From the NCBI GenBank assembly GCA_934433485.1, contig CAKRZR010000010.1:1-64000 (forward strand): DNA of 64,000 nucleotides, read 5' to 3'. Each line of letters starts with the position of its first letter. Positions within the stretch are counted from its first letter, which is position 1. The notes under the pieces are model-generated. The model made no database searches. It was not told the DNA's origin and was given only the letters and a program-made list of their open reading frames with translations. Source of the DNA: an uncultured Eubacteriales bacterium. GTDB taxonomy: Bacteria > Bacillota > Clostridia > Oscillospirales > CAG-272. The position numbers and the translations under genes were made by a program. Shown in pieces: positions 14,203 through 23,362 of this stretch.

Positions 14203-15618
14203 ATGAATGTATATAAAAAGCTAATGACGAATACGGCGCTGATTGCACTGAGTACGTTCGGGTCGAAGCTGCTGGTGTTCCTGCTGACGCCGTTTTATAC
14301 GCGCGTGTTGTCGGAGGCGGAGTACGGTGTCATGGACAACGTGGTCCAGCTGGCGAATCTGCTGATTCCGATCGCGTCCGTGGGGATCGCCAACACCGTG
14401 ATCCGGTTTGGAATGGACAGCGTAACGGACAGGCGCGCCGTATACACGTTCGGGATTGTTGTGACCGCGCTCGGCTCCGCGTCGCTGCTTTTGCTGTATC
14501 CGCTGCTGGACCGGATCCCGTACACGCACGGATACACGGTGCTCGTGTGCTTTTACGTCATCGCGGCGAATTTCTACGCGGCGTGCAGCCAGTTTGCCAG
14601 GTCAGGCGGGAACGTGCGCCTTTACGCGGAGGCGGGGATCCTGTGCACAGCGGTCAATATTGGGTTAAACATACTTTTCCTTGCCGTATTCCGCTGGGGC
14701 GTGCCGGGTTACGTATTGTCGAGCATTTTGGCGGATTTCACGTGCGCGGCGTTCTGCATCATCAAGGACAGGCAATGGCGGGCGTTTTCCCTCGCGACGA
14801 TTCTGCCGAAGGAGCGGCGCGCCACCGACTGGGACATGCTGCGGTACGCGATTCCGCTGATCCCGACGACGATTTGCAGCTGGGTGATCAACATTTCCGA
14901 CCGCTTCATCATCACGTCCGTACTCGGGACGGCGGAGAATGGACTGTACTCGATTTCGAACAAGGTCCCGACAATTCTCATCATCATCTCGAACATTTTC
15001 ACGTATGCGTGGCAGCTCTCGGCGTTTGTGGATCAGCCGCGGGGGGAGCGGGAGCGGCTCTTCTCCAATGTGGCGAAGGTGTACCAGGCGGTGGCGTTCA
15101 CGGGCGCGGCGTGGTTGATGGTGACGGCGAAGCTGTCCACGATCGTTTTGGCGGCGCCGTCGTATTATCCGGCGTGGCGCGAGGTGCCGATGCTTGTTTT
15201 GGCAACGACGTTCTGCTGTCTCGCGAATTTCCTGACCTCGGCGTATCTGGTGGACAAGCGCAGCGTCGCGACGTTTGTGACGATCTTCATCGGCGCGGTG
15301 CTGAACGTGGCGGGTAACCTGCTGCTCGTGCATCCGCTCGGTGCGATGGGCTGCGCGATCTCGACCTGCATAAGCTATTTTGTGATGTTCGCGATCCGCT
15401 TTTTCCACAGTCGCACCTCCGTGCGCATCCGCTGGGACAACGGTCGCTTTCTCGCCAGCATGGTGCTCGTGACGGCTCTCTGTATCGTCATGATCGCGGA
15501 TAGCCCGTATTCCCTGCCGGTGTCGATCGCGCTGACTGCGGTCGTGACCGTGCTGAATTTCCGTCACCTCATCAAGGCTGCGCTGAAGCTCTTGCGCCGT
15601 GATCGGGGGAACGCTTGA
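14203..15618 (+). CDS. Polysaccharide/lipid-linked oligosaccharide flippase (Wzx-like)
   Basis: The 471-residue product is a MOP-superfamily flippase with about 14 predicted membrane helices. The N-terminus (NTALIALSTFGSKLLVFLLTPFYTRVLSEAEYG) is typical of polysaccharide-biosynthesis (RfbX/Wzx-type) exporters that flip lipid-linked glycans across the membrane. The ATG at 14203 follows ACGGAGAT. It stands alone between two repeat copies, with no glycosyltransferases adjacent, so the exported glycan is unknown. No promoter is evident in the 200 bases upstream, which are repeat sequence. Confidence 0.85.
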   Translation: MNVYKKLMTNTALIALSTFGSKLLVFLLTPFYTRVLSEAEYGVMDNVVQLANLLIPIASVGIANTVIRFGMDSVTDRRAVYTFGIVVTALGSASLLLLYPLLDRIPYTHGYTVLVCFYVIAANFYAACSQFARSGGNVRLYAEAGILCTAVNIGLNILFLAVFRWGVPGYVLSSILADFTCAAFCIIKDRQWRAFSLATILPKERRATDWDMLRYAIPLIPTTICSWVINISDRFIITSVLGTAENGLYSISNKVPTILIIISNIFTYAWQLSAFVDQPRGERERLFSNVAKVYQAVAFTGAAWLMVTAKLSTIVLAAPSYYPAWREVPMLVLATTFCCLANFLTSAYLVDKRSVATFVTIFIGAVLNVAGNLLLVHPLGAMGCAISTCISYFVMFAIRFFHSRTSVRIRWDNGRFLASMVLVTALCIVMIADSPYSLPVSIALTAVVTVLNFRHLIKAALKLLRRDRGNA

Positions 15619-16225
15619 GAACGCGGGGAACGAGGGAAACGAGGGAAACGGTCGCTTTTGAAAAAGCTCCGCAAAACTTTTATAAATGGGTGGAATGGAT
15701 GTAGTTTGTGCAAGTCGATTTGCTCACCAATATGAGCGATCCTTAGCCCGACGGGTATCGTTCGCGAGCGGCTGACGTGAGTTTAGCTTGCTAAACTCCG
15801 TCATCCGCCCTCTACGGAGAGAGATTGCGTCTATTTATTTATTAAGATAGTGAAAAATTCCTTGAAACAATTGAATTATCACAGAGGAAGGAGTATGTTA
15901 TTATGCCTCAGAAGAACAAAATCGCGTTTGTAGCGCGGATGGATGAAGATATGTATAAGAAGTTTATCGCGGTCGCGGAGAAGGAAGGACGGTCGCCGAA
16001 CAACCATTTCCTGCATCTGCTGCGCACGAACATTGCGTACTACGAGCGGATCCACGGCAAGCTGGACACCAGTACGGTAGAGCTGCCCCAAGAAAACGAG
16101 TCAGCAGAGTAAAACAAAAACTGCCCAGCACAAACTATAGGTAACCCATCCCCTGTATAAAAGTTCTTGCCCAGAATGCGCAGCTTTCTGACTTCTATTC
16201 AAGAAGCCGCGTATCCCCTAATATC
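15619..16225. repeat. Interspersed repeat enclosing a small RHH gene
   Basis: The left end starts directly after the flippase TGA: AACGCGGGGAACGAGGG units, GGTCGCTTTTGAAAAAGC hairpin, TCCGCAAAACTTTTAT, TTTGTGCAAGTCGATTTGCTCACCAA, and the palindrome GAGTTTAGCTTGCTAAACTC at 15779-15798. The block CGGAGAGAGATTGCGTCTATTTATTT follows. A degenerate right end lies at about 16125-16222 (CAGCACAAACTATA, TATAAAAGTTCTTGCCCAG, CAAGAAGCCGCGTATCCCC). The gene at 15903-16112 lies between the ends. Confidence 0.7.
15903..16112 (+). CDS. Small ribbon-helix-helix-like protein
   Basis: The 69-residue product begins MPQKNKIAFVARMDEDMYKK. The segment FVARMDEDMYKKFIAVAEKEGRSPNNHFLHLLR (residues 9-41) fits an Arc/MetJ-type ribbon-helix-helix: a beta strand, helix A, a turn with GRS-x-N-x-F, and helix B. 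Such proteins bind DNA as dimers, often as antitoxins or plasmid repressors. No toxin partner is adjacent. GAGGAAGGAG lies about 10 nt before the ATG, a strong ribosome binding site. The gene lies wholly between two inverted ends of an interspersed repeat, so it may be cargo. Confidence 0.7.
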   Translation: MPQKNKIAFVARMDEDMYKKFIAVAEKEGRSPNNHFLHLLRTNIAYYERIHGKLDTSTVELPQENESAE

Positions 16226-16239
16226 GGGAGGTATTTATC

Positions 16240-17844
16240 ATGTTAGCGATCACGAGCGGTGCGGCGTTGTACGGCATTGACGGTTTTCTGGTGACGGTCG
16301 AATGCACCGCGGAGCGGAATCTGCCGCAATTCGAGATTGTCGGACTGCCGGACGCGGCGGTGCGCGAATCGGAGCTGCGGATGTACACGGGCGCGCGAAA
16401 CTGCGGCTTTGCGATTCCGGAGCTGGAGGTCAACGTAAATTTGGCGCCGGCGGATCGGAAGAAAGAGGGCACGGCGCTGGAGCTGGCGATACTATGCGCG
16501 ATCTACCAGACGTGCGGCGTGATCCCGGCGGACTGCGACATGACGACGAAATGCTTTATCGGGGAGATTTCGTTTTCCGGCGAGGTGCGGAGCGTACGCG
16601 GCGTGCTCGGAATGACGCTGGCGGCGATCCACGCAGGCAAGACAGAGATTTTCGTACCGGAGTCGAACATTGGCGAGGCGTCGGTGGCAGAGACGGAGGG
16701 TGTGGCGATCTACGGCGTGCCGGACATTCCGACGCTTCTTTTGCACCTGCGCGGCAAGGAGCGGATGGCGCCAAGCGCGGCGGATCCGTTTGCGCGTGTG
16801 GCGGAGCCGGTCTTTGACGTGGATTTTTCGGAGGTCAAGGGGCAGTACCGGGCGAAGCGGGCGATGGAGGTCGCGGCGGCAGGGAGACACAACATTCTGC
16901 TCATCGGACCGCCGGGATCGGGCAAATCGATGCTGGCGAAGCGTTTGCCGACGATTCTGCCGCCGATGCACCGGGAGGAAGCGCTTGAGGCAACGAAAAT
17001 CCACTCATGCGCGGGGATGCTCTCGGAGGACGTGCCGTACATACAGAGTCGGGTATTCCGGTCGCCGCACCACAGTCTGAGCACGGCGGCGCTCGTTGGC
17101 GGAGGAAAGGTGCCGTCGCCGGGGGAGATCTCGCTGGCGCACCACGGCGTGCTGTTCCTCGATGAATTCCCGGAATTTCGTAAGGACGCGATGGAGGCGC
17201 TGCGTCAGCCGATCGAGGACCGGCAGGTGACGATCACGCGCGCGGCGGGACGGGTGACGTATCCGGCGGATTTCCTGATCGTTTGTGCGATGAATCCGTG
17301 TCCGTGCGGGTATTACGGCAGCAGAGACGAGGCGCATCCATGCAAGTGTACGCAAAAGGCGATCGCGGCGTATCTCGAAAAGATCAGCGGACCGATGCTC
17401 GACCGGATCGACATCCAGATGGAGATGCCGGCGCTGTCTTTCGCGGAATTATCGGAGGCAAAGCCGGGCGAACCATCGTCGGAGATCCGCGCCAGAGTAA
17501 CGGCTGCCCGCGAGCTGTCGATCCGGCGGTATCGGGAAGCGGGCAACGCGGACGCGGCGCTCTACGCGAACAGTCGGTTGTCCGGTGAAGCACTGCGCAG
17601 CTTCTGTGCCCTGGACGAGGGTACGACGGCGGTGATGGAGGACGTGTTCAACCGGCTCCACATATCCGCGCGCGCCTACGACCGCATCCTCCGCGTAGCA
17701 CGCACGCTCGCCGACCTCGAAGCGGTGGAAAAATCCAACGTTGTCGAGGATTCCGGCATTCTGGGCGGACCCATCGAAAAACGCCACCTCCTCGAAGCCG
17801 TCCAGCTCCGCGCCCTCGACAAAAAATACTTCGGCGGTCGTTGA
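16240..17844 (+). CDS. comM: ComM/YifB family Mg-chelatase-like ATPase
   Basis: The 534-residue protein is a ComM/YifB AAA+ ATPase; ComM is a hexameric branch-migration helicase in natural transformation. Residues 1-185 form the N-terminal Lon-protease-like (ChlI) domain. The Walker A is GPPGSGKS (near residue 223), Walker B LFLDEFPEF (near 305), and a cysteine cluster NPCPCGYYGS-x8-CKC follows. Near the C-terminus a segment (roughly SNVVEDSGILGG, residues 504-515) appears inserted where relatives run straight into the last helix. The CATGTT start follows GGGAGG. Confidence 0.92.
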   Translation: MLAITSGAALYGIDGFLVTVECTAERNLPQFEIVGLPDAAVRESELRMYTGARNCGFAIPELEVNVNLAPADRKKEGTALELAILCAIYQTCGVIPADCDMTTKCFIGEISFSGEVRSVRGVLGMTLAAIHAGKTEIFVPESNIGEASVAETEGVAIYGVPDIPTLLLHLRGKERMAPSAADPFARVAEPVFDVDFSEVKGQYRAKRAMEVAAAGRHNILLIGPPGSGKSMLAKRLPTILPPMHREEALEATKIHSCAGMLSEDVPYIQSRVFRSPHHSLSTAALVGGGKVPSPGEISLAHHGVLFLDEFPEFRKDAMEALRQPIEDRQVTITRAAGRVTYPADFLIVCAMNPCPCGYYGSRDEAHPCKCTQKAIAAYLEKISGPMLDRIDIQMEMPALSFAELSEAKPGEPSSEIRARVTAARELSIRRYREAGNADAALYANSRLSGEALRSFCALDEGTTAVMEDVFNRLHISARAYDRILRVARTLADLEAVEKSNVVEDSGILGGPIEKRHLLEAVQLRALDKKYFGGR

Positions 17845-18127
17845 TGGGGGACGCGGGGAACGGGGAACGCGGGGAACGGTCGCTTATGAACCAATGAATC
17901 CAAGGATTCATTGCGCTCCGCAAAACTTTTATATGGGAATGGGGATAGGATTTCGTTTGTGCAAGTCGATTTGCTCAGGGAACGGATCGCGCCCATTGAG
18001 AAGCACATGGACTTGCACAAACTATATCCAAATCCATCCCCTCATAAAAGTTTTTGGAGGTCGTCGGATCCTTTTCTACGAAAAGACCTTTTTTCAAAAA
18101 GGTTCTGACGTCGTTCCCCGTCTCTCC
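17845..18127. repeat. Short complete interspersed repeat between comM and the GH35 gene
   Basis: The left end starts 3 nt after the comM stop: GGGGGACGCGGGGAACGGGG, GGTCGCTTATGAACC, tip palindrome AATGAATCCAAGGATTCATT (17893-17912), CTCCGCAAAACTTTTAT and TTTGTGCAAGTCGATTTGCTCA. After only about 30 bases the right end begins: CTTGCACAAACTATATCC, CATAAAAGTTTTTGGAGG, a CCTTTTTTCAAAAAGG hairpin and CGTTCCCCGTC. The right tip abuts the stop of the minus-strand GH35 gene, so both convergent genes end at a tip of the same element. Confidence 0.82.
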
Positions 18128-19900
18128 TTAGCCTAAATCCGGTACATCTACAAATTCGATGCAGGGCTCAGCGTAGCCGTCGGTTTCGAGAACTATGATT
18201 TCGTTGTCGCCGGTACGGAGCATCGGGGCGGGGCAGTAGAGGGTCTTTTGCGGACCGGCGTCGAGGTAGTAGCGGCCCAGATTGAAGCCGTTGACGAGGA
18301 CGATGCCATGGTGGAAGCCGTCGAGCTTGATGAACGTATCCCGCGGCGCGCCGTCGATTTCCAGACTGCCGCGCAGGAGATTCGTGCCTTCCGCGGAACC
18401 CGCCGGCGTCGCGTCGTAGGTCACATGGGAGAGATTGTCCACCGCGAACGGGATCATCTCCCAGCCGAAGTGGTACTGCTGCCCGAACCGGATCCCGACC
18501 GCGCCCTTGCGATCCCGCAGCTTCGGACCGTAGTTCACGCGTCCCATATCCTCGACGAAGATGTCCAGCCGCACCGACTGACCGTGATCGAGGCTCAGCG
18601 GCACATCGGCACTCCGGCGGTCTCTCTCGAAGATGCCGCAGAAGCTGCCGTCCATGAATACCGTCGCGCGGTCGTGCAGCACATCAAACTCGAGCTTTAC
18701 GCCGGAGATCGGTCCATGGATCACCGTGGAATACATCGCGAACCCGTGGTACTGCCCGATCTCCTCCATGTAGACCGGCGCGGGCATAGGGATCGGGGCG
18801 GCAGTTTCGCGGACCGCGCGGCAGATCGGCGCCGATTCCGTGAGATGCACCTTGCCGTACGCCGCCTTTTCGCTGTTCTTGACCGTCAGCGGCGGCAGCT
18901 TGATCCCCTCGTACTCCTCCACGAGCGCGCGCATGGCCAGATACGTCGGCGTGATGTCCCCGGCCTCGGTCAGCGGCGCGTTATAGTCGTAGCTGGTGAT
19001 CGTCGGCTGGTACACGCCCGTATGGTTCGCGCCGTTCGTAAAGCCGAAATTCGTGCCGCCGTGGAACATATAGAAGTTCAGCGACGCGCCGTAATCGAGC
19101 ATTTCGCGGAAGCAGTCGATGATCTCGGAGGTCGGACGCACGTGATGCTCCTCATACCAGTGATCGAACCAGCCGCTCCAGAATTCGCCGCACATGGTCG
19201 GGCCCATCGAGCGGTTGCCTTTTTTGCGGAAATCGTTGAGGGCGTCGAAATTCTGCTTTGCGCGGGAGCCGAAATTCGCCACGGACAGGTATTCCGGCAG
19301 CGTGCCGCCGTTTAACATCCAATCGCACGCGCCGTCCGAGGTGAAGAGCAGGCAGTCCACGCCGCATTCGCGGTAGATGTCCACCACGGCGCGCATGTAA
19401 TCGTGGTCGTTGCCGTAGCTGCCGTACTCGTTTTCGATTTGCACCATCACCACATTGCCGCCGCGCGTGGACAGCCGGTCACCCACCTCGTCAAAAAGCG
19501 CGTGATAGTACCGGCGCACCTTTTCGATGTACGCGGGATCGTTGCAGCGGAGCGCGATCTTGTCGTATTTTAAGAGCCATGCCGGCAGTCCGCCGAAGTC
19601 CCATTCCGAGCAGATGTACGGACCCGGCCGCAGGATCACGTTGAGCCCGAGCTCTGCCGCAAGATCGATGTACGCGGCGAGATCCAGCATGCCGGTGAAG
19701 TCGAATTTGCCCTCCTCCGGCTCATGCAGGTTCCAGCAGGTGTACGTTTCGAGTGTATTGAAGCCGCATTCCCTCAGCTTCATGAGCCGGTCGCGCCAGT
19801 ATTCCCGCGGGATCCGGAAATAGTGCATCGCGCCCGAGATGATCCGGTACGGCTTGCCGTCCAGATAGAACTGTTTTTCGTCGTAGGTCAGAATTGCCAT
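18128..19900 (-). CDS. Glycoside hydrolase family 35 beta-galactosidase
   Basis: The 590-residue protein matches GH35 beta-galactosidases throughout. The N-terminus is DGKPYRIISGAMHYFRIPREYW, the acid/base is Glu158 in QIENEYGSYG, the nucleophile is Glu239 in MCGEFWSGWFDHW, and a MFHGGTNFGFTNGA motif lies near residue 290. The C-terminal 200 residues are beta-sandwich domains. There is no signal peptide, so it probably acts in the cytoplasm on imported galactosides. GGGAGG precedes the ATG. A -10-like TATAAT reads on the minus strand at 19937-19932 with no good -35. Confidence 0.93.
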   Translation of the reverse strand: MAILTYDEKQFYLDGKPYRIISGAMHYFRIPREYWRDRLMKLRECGFNTLETYTCWNLHEPEEGKFDFTGMLDLAAYIDLAAELGLNVILRPGPYICSEWDFGGLPAWLLKYDKIALRCNDPAYIEKVRRYYHALFDEVGDRLSTRGGNVVMVQIENEYGSYGNDHDYMRAVVDIYRECGVDCLLFTSDGACDWMLNGGTLPEYLSVANFGSRAKQNFDALNDFRKKGNRSMGPTMCGEFWSGWFDHWYEEHHVRPTSEIIDCFREMLDYGASLNFYMFHGGTNFGFTNGANHTGVYQPTITSYDYNAPLTEAGDITPTYLAMRALVEEYEGIKLPPLTVKNSEKAAYGKVHLTESAPICRAVRETAAPIPMPAPVYMEEIGQYHGFAMYSTVIHGPISGVKLEFDVLHDRATVFMDGSFCGIFERDRRSADVPLSLDHGQSVRLDIFVEDMGRVNYGPKLRDRKGAVGIRFGQQYHFGWEMIPFAVDNLSHVTYDATPAGSAEGTNLLRGSLEIDGAPRDTFIKLDGFHHGIVLVNGFNLGRYYLDAGPQKTLYCPAPMLRTGDNEIIVLETDGYAEPCIEFVDVPDLG

Positions 19901-20063
19901 AAGTACCTCCCTGGCAGTGTTTTTCTCCTGTATTATACCATAGATGGCGCGAAATTGCTACTGGAAAACGGTGTGGAAAGTGAAAATTCCCGCGAAATTT
20001 CCCGTCAAAAGAGCGCATCGGACAAAAAAATCGCGAATCGGCGGATTTTTTTCGCAAAACCTA

Positions 20064-20092
20064 TTGCAATTCTCCGGAAAATGCGCTATAAT
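20064..20092 (+). promoter_or_regulatory. Promoter for tRNA-Ala
   Basis: TTGCAA at 20064-20069 and TATAAT at 20087-20092 with a 17-bp spacer. The tRNA begins 17 bases after the -10 box. Confidence 0.8.
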
Positions 20093-20108
20093 AAGAGCGT
20101 TCCGATAT

Positions 20109-20181
20109 GGGGCATTAGCTCAGCTGGGAGAGCGCAAGGTTCGCAATCTTGAGGTCAGGGGTTCGATCCCCCTATGCTCCA
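20109..20181 (+). tRNA. tRNA-Ala (CGC anticodon)
   Basis: A full cloverleaf. Acceptor GGGGCAT pairs with ATGCTCC, the D arm is GCTCAGCTGGGAGAGC, the anticodon stem is CAAGG/TCTTG with loop TTCGCAA (anticodon CGC, reading GCG), and the T arm is AGGGGTTCGATCCCCCT. The discriminator is A. The CCA end is not encoded. The body is the usual bacterial tRNA-Ala sequence. GCG is frequent in this genome's coding regions. Confidence 0.93.
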
Positions 20182-20298
20182 TTTTTTGTTTTTCATTTTC
20201 CTTTTCTTTTTGCAGAAGATCCGGTATCGTGTCCCAGAGGATGCGCCGCCGGATTTTTGCGTTTGTGTGGTGAAATTTACAAAAAAACAAAAAAATTA

Positions 20299-20327
20299 TT
20301 GACAAACCTCGATGAATCTGCTATCAT
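20299..20327 (+). promoter_or_regulatory. Promoter of first solute-binding protein gene
   Basis: TTGACA at 20299-20304, 17-bp spacer, TATCAT at 20322-20327. The start codon follows 38 bases after the -10 box. Confidence 0.85.
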
Positions 20328-20364
20328 AACTATGGAATTATTTGCAGAAAACTGAGGTATACCT

Positions 20365-21816
20365 ATGCATAAAACAAAACGCACTCTGACGCTGCTGCTT
20401 GCCGCGCTGCTCCTGTCCGCCTGCTCCGGCGGGAACACAACCGACACGACAGCGGACGGCACGACCGATGCCACAGTCGATACCGCGGAAACCGCGCCGG
20501 TCGAGACGGAGATCACCGTGGAGCTGCCGGACAAGAACTACGGCGACGCCGAGGTGATGTTCTTAACGGTACAGAACACGGGTATGGATCAGTATTCGTC
20601 GCACGAGATCTACGCGGACGAGATGAACGGGCAGCTGCTCAACGACGCGGTGTACGTGCGCAACGGACAGGTGGAAAAGGCGCTCGGCGTACGGATCGCG
20701 GAATCGAAGCAGCCGGACGCGGAAAAGGTCGCGCGCAGCAATCTCGTCGCCGGGGACACGACGTTTGACGTAGTGATGCCGTACATGAACCGCGCCATTG
20801 ACCTCGCGACAGAGGGCCTTTTGACGGATCTGTCCACGGTGCCGTATCTGGCGTTGGGCAAGCCGTGGTGGGACGGGCGTGTGACAAAGGACATGGTGAT
20901 CGCGGACAAGGTGTTCTTCTCGACGGGGGATATTTCCATTCTCGACAACGAATGCACGATGGTGATGTTCTTCAACAAGGATCTCGTGACGGATTATTCC
21001 CTGGAAAGCCCGTATACGCTGGTGCGCGAGAAGCAGTGGACGATCGACAAGGTGGGCGAAATGGCGGCCGCTGTGACGCAGGACGTGGACGGCGACGGCA
21101 AAATGACAAACGACGACGCGTGGGGGCTGACCTCTGCGTTCAACGCGCCGGTTTCGTTCTATTTCGCGTCCGGGGAGCGGATCGTGAATAAGGACGCGGA
21201 CGGCAATCTGCAATTCTGTCTCGGTACCGACCGGAGCGTGGACGTGCTGACGAAGGTGTTTTCGCTCTGCCTCGGCGACGACGCGCTGTACAACGCCGGC
21301 TACGGCGACGCGGTGACGATCTTCAACGAGGGGCGCGCGCTGTTTGTGACGTTCGCTCTGACGGACATCAGCGGACTGCGCGAATCGGAATACGGCTTCG
21401 GCATCCTGCCATATCCGCTGTTCGACGAGGCGCAGAGCGAGTACAACAATCTGATCAGCACGGGGCTTGTGCCAACGGCGAGCGTGCCGTACAACAATAC
21501 GGATCCGGAAATGACCGGCGCGACCCTCGAGGCGATGGCGTACTACTCCGTGGACACGCTGACGGCGGCGTACTACGACAGCGCGCTGAAATCCCGCTAC
21601 GTCCGCGACGAGGAATCGGGCGAGATGCTCGACATCATCTTCTCCACGCGCGTCTACGACCTCGGGTTCATCTTCAACTGGGGCGGCGCGGGTGAGATGA
21701 TCACGAAAATGTATCAGAACAAGCAGACGGACTTCGTCTCCAAATGGGAATCCATCAAGCCCGCCGCCGAATCCGCCATGGCGCAGGCCATTGACGTATT
21801 TGCGCAGCTTAAGTAA
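20365..21816 (+). CDS. Extracellular solute-binding lipoprotein
   Basis: The 483-residue protein has a lipoprotein signal peptide with lipobox LLLSAC (Cys20) and a Ser/Thr/Asp-rich linker to about residue 48. The body resembles sugar-type ABC solute-binding proteins. It carries an EF-hand-like calcium loop DVDGDGKMTNDDAWG near residue 240. No permease or ATPase gene is adjacent, so it is an orphan binding protein. It is a distant relative of the three others at 23363, 24965 and 43661. The substrate is unknown. A repeat begins right at its stop. Confidence 0.85.
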   Translation: MHKTKRTLTLLLAALLLSACSGGNTTDTTADGTTDATVDTAETAPVETEITVELPDKNYGDAEVMFLTVQNTGMDQYSSHEIYADEMNGQLLNDAVYVRNGQVEKALGVRIAESKQPDAEKVARSNLVAGDTTFDVVMPYMNRAIDLATEGLLTDLSTVPYLALGKPWWDGRVTKDMVIADKVFFSTGDISILDNECTMVMFFNKDLVTDYSLESPYTLVREKQWTIDKVGEMAAAVTQDVDGDGKMTNDDAWGLTSAFNAPVSFYFASGERIVNKDADGNLQFCLGTDRSVDVLTKVFSLCLGDDALYNAGYGDAVTIFNEGRALFVTFALTDISGLRESEYGFGILPYPLFDEAQSEYNNLISTGLVPTASVPYNNTDPEMTGATLEAMAYYSVDTLTAAYYDSALKSRYVRDEESGEMLDIIFSTRVYDLGFIFNWGGAGEMITKMYQNKQTDFVSKWESIKPAAESAMAQAIDVFAQLK

Positions 21817-22148
21817 GGGACGCGGGGGGAACGGGGGAACGCGGCTTTTTGAAAAAAGCCTGGCAAAAACTTTTATGAAAAAGATGGACAGGATTTAGTC
21901 TGTGCAAGTCTGGGCTTTGACTATAGTCTGTGCGGTTTTTTTCAAAAGGCATCTGGTTCTCACGTTTCGCACCTACTTTACCTTACGATAGGCGGTATTC
22001 TTCATTACATAACGTGCTGTAAGGGCGATTTGCAATCACTTCGTCCAGATTTGCACCAAACGACATCTATCCCATTCATTCACAAAAGTTCTTGCGGGAG
22101 CTGGAACGAACAAGTTCGTTCTTCAAAAGCGACCGTATCCCCTTTCTA
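21817..22148. repeat. Complete interspersed repeat between SBP and dehydrogenase
   Basis: The left end follows the stop without a gap: GGGACGCGGGGGGAACGG, GCGGCTTTTTGAAAAAAGCC hairpin, TGGCAAAAACTTTTATG and GTCTGTGCAAGTC. A second partial GTCTGTGC block and a TTTTTTTCAAAA run follow at 21927-21950. The interior has TTACGATAGGCGGTATTC (inverted relative to the motif at 3828). The right end has TTTGCACCAAACGA, CACAAAAGTTCTTGCGGGAGC, tip palindrome GAACGAACAAGTTCGTTC at 22104-22121 and AAAAGCGACCG. It abuts the ribosome binding site of the next gene. Confidence 0.8.
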
Positions 22149-22162
22149 CGGAGGTAAATCAT

Positions 22163-23251
22163 ATGGAAAAACTCAGAATAGGCATCATCGGCACAGGCGG
22201 GATTGCGCATGCGCACGCGAGCTCGTACAAGGCGTTTGACGACGTCGAGGTTGTAGCGGGCGCGGACATCATTCCGGGCAAGGCGCGGAAATTCCTCGAC
22301 AGCTTTGGCTGGACGAACGCGACGGCGTACGACTCCTGCGAGGAATTGTGCAAGCGGGACGACATCGACGCGGTGTCCATCTGCACGTACAACAGCCAGC
22401 ACGCGGTCTGCGCGATCATGGCGCTGGAATCCGGCAAGCACGTACTATTGGAGAAGCCGATGTGCGTCACGCTGGAGGAAGGACTTGCCATCATGCGCGC
22501 GGAGAAGAAGAGCGGCAAGATCCTGACCATCGGTTTCCAACCGCGGTACAACAACAACTGCCGGAAGATCAAGCGGATCGTGGAATCCGGGGAGCTGGGC
22601 AAGGTGTACTACGTCCAGATCGGCGGCAGCCGTCGGCGCGGGATTCCGGGCAGCACGTTCATTGAGAAGGACAAGGCAGTGTTCGGCGCGATCGGCGACC
22701 TCGGCTGCTACTCGCTCGATCTGTCCCTCAACTCCATCGGGTATCCCAAGCCCCTGTCCGTGTCCGCGTACACGAGCGACTATTTCGGCAAGAACCCGAA
22801 GTACTACGGCGAGGCGAACCGCTTCTCCGTGGACGATTTCTCCGCGGCGTTCATCCGTCTGGAGGGCGACATCATTCTTGACTACCGCATGGCGTGGGCA
22901 ATGCACATGGACATCTGCTCCGACTTTGTGATCCTCGGCACGGACGCGGGTCTGAAAGCGACGGCGCCGCACCCGAATCCGCTGTGGGGCTCCATCATCG
23001 ACGGCAGCATCTCCGGACTCTACCTCATGCACGATCAGTGCGGAGAGCCGGTCACGACCCCGCTTTCCCTGGAAGCCACCAATTACAATATTTTCCAGAT
23101 GAAGGTGCGCGATTTCGTAGACGCCGTCAAGGAACACCGTCCGGCGCCGATCCCGACGAGCCAGATCATCTACAACCAGGCGATCATCGACGCGATGCTC
23201 ATCTCCGCAAGAGAGAAAGAGGAGATCAAGATCGAGATCCCGGAGATCTGA
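22163..23251 (+). CDS. Gfo/Idh/MocA family oxidoreductase
   Basis: The 362-residue protein has an N-terminal Rossmann fold with GIIGTGGIAHAHASSY (residues 7-22) and the family motif EKPMCVTLEE near residue 97. The C-terminal alpha/beta domain follows. These NAD(P)-dependent enzymes oxidise or epimerise sugars and inositols. GGAGG precedes the ATG by 8 nt. It lies between solute-binding protein genes, consistent with sugar catabolism, but the substrate cannot be inferred. No promoter is visible in the repeat upstream. Confidence 0.9.
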   Translation: MEKLRIGIIGTGGIAHAHASSYKAFDDVEVVAGADIIPGKARKFLDSFGWTNATAYDSCEELCKRDDIDAVSICTYNSQHAVCAIMALESGKHVLLEKPMCVTLEEGLAIMRAEKKSGKILTIGFQPRYNNNCRKIKRIVESGELGKVYYVQIGGSRRRGIPGSTFIEKDKAVFGAIGDLGCYSLDLSLNSIGYPKPLSVSAYTSDYFGKNPKYYGEANRFSVDDFSAAFIRLEGDIILDYRMAWAMHMDICSDFVILGTDAGLKATAPHPNPLWGSIIDGSISGLYLMHDQCGEPVTTPLSLEATNYNIFQMKVRDFVDAVKEHRPAPIPTSQIIYNQAIIDAMLISAREKEEIKIEIPEI

Positions 23252-23285
23252 TTTCCATAATTTTTTCACAATTTCCACATACTTC

Positions 23286-23343
23286 TTGACAAAATTGAAC
23301 ACCTGTGGTATACTGACTTCGTCAATACCACAGGCGTTTTTTT
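23286..23343 (+). promoter_or_regulatory. Promoter overlapping a terminator-like inverted repeat (SBP 2)
   Basis: TTGACA at 23286-23291, 17 bp, TATACT at 23309-23314. The inverted repeat CCTGTGGTAT / ATACCACAGG occupies 23302-23334 and includes half the -10 box. It is followed by CG and seven T (23337-23343). Read from upstream, it is an intrinsic terminator for the dehydrogenase transcript. As DNA it could be an operator. The same arrangement occurs before the next gene. Confidence 0.8.
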
Positions 23344-23362
23344 GCGTAAAGGAGTACAAACT

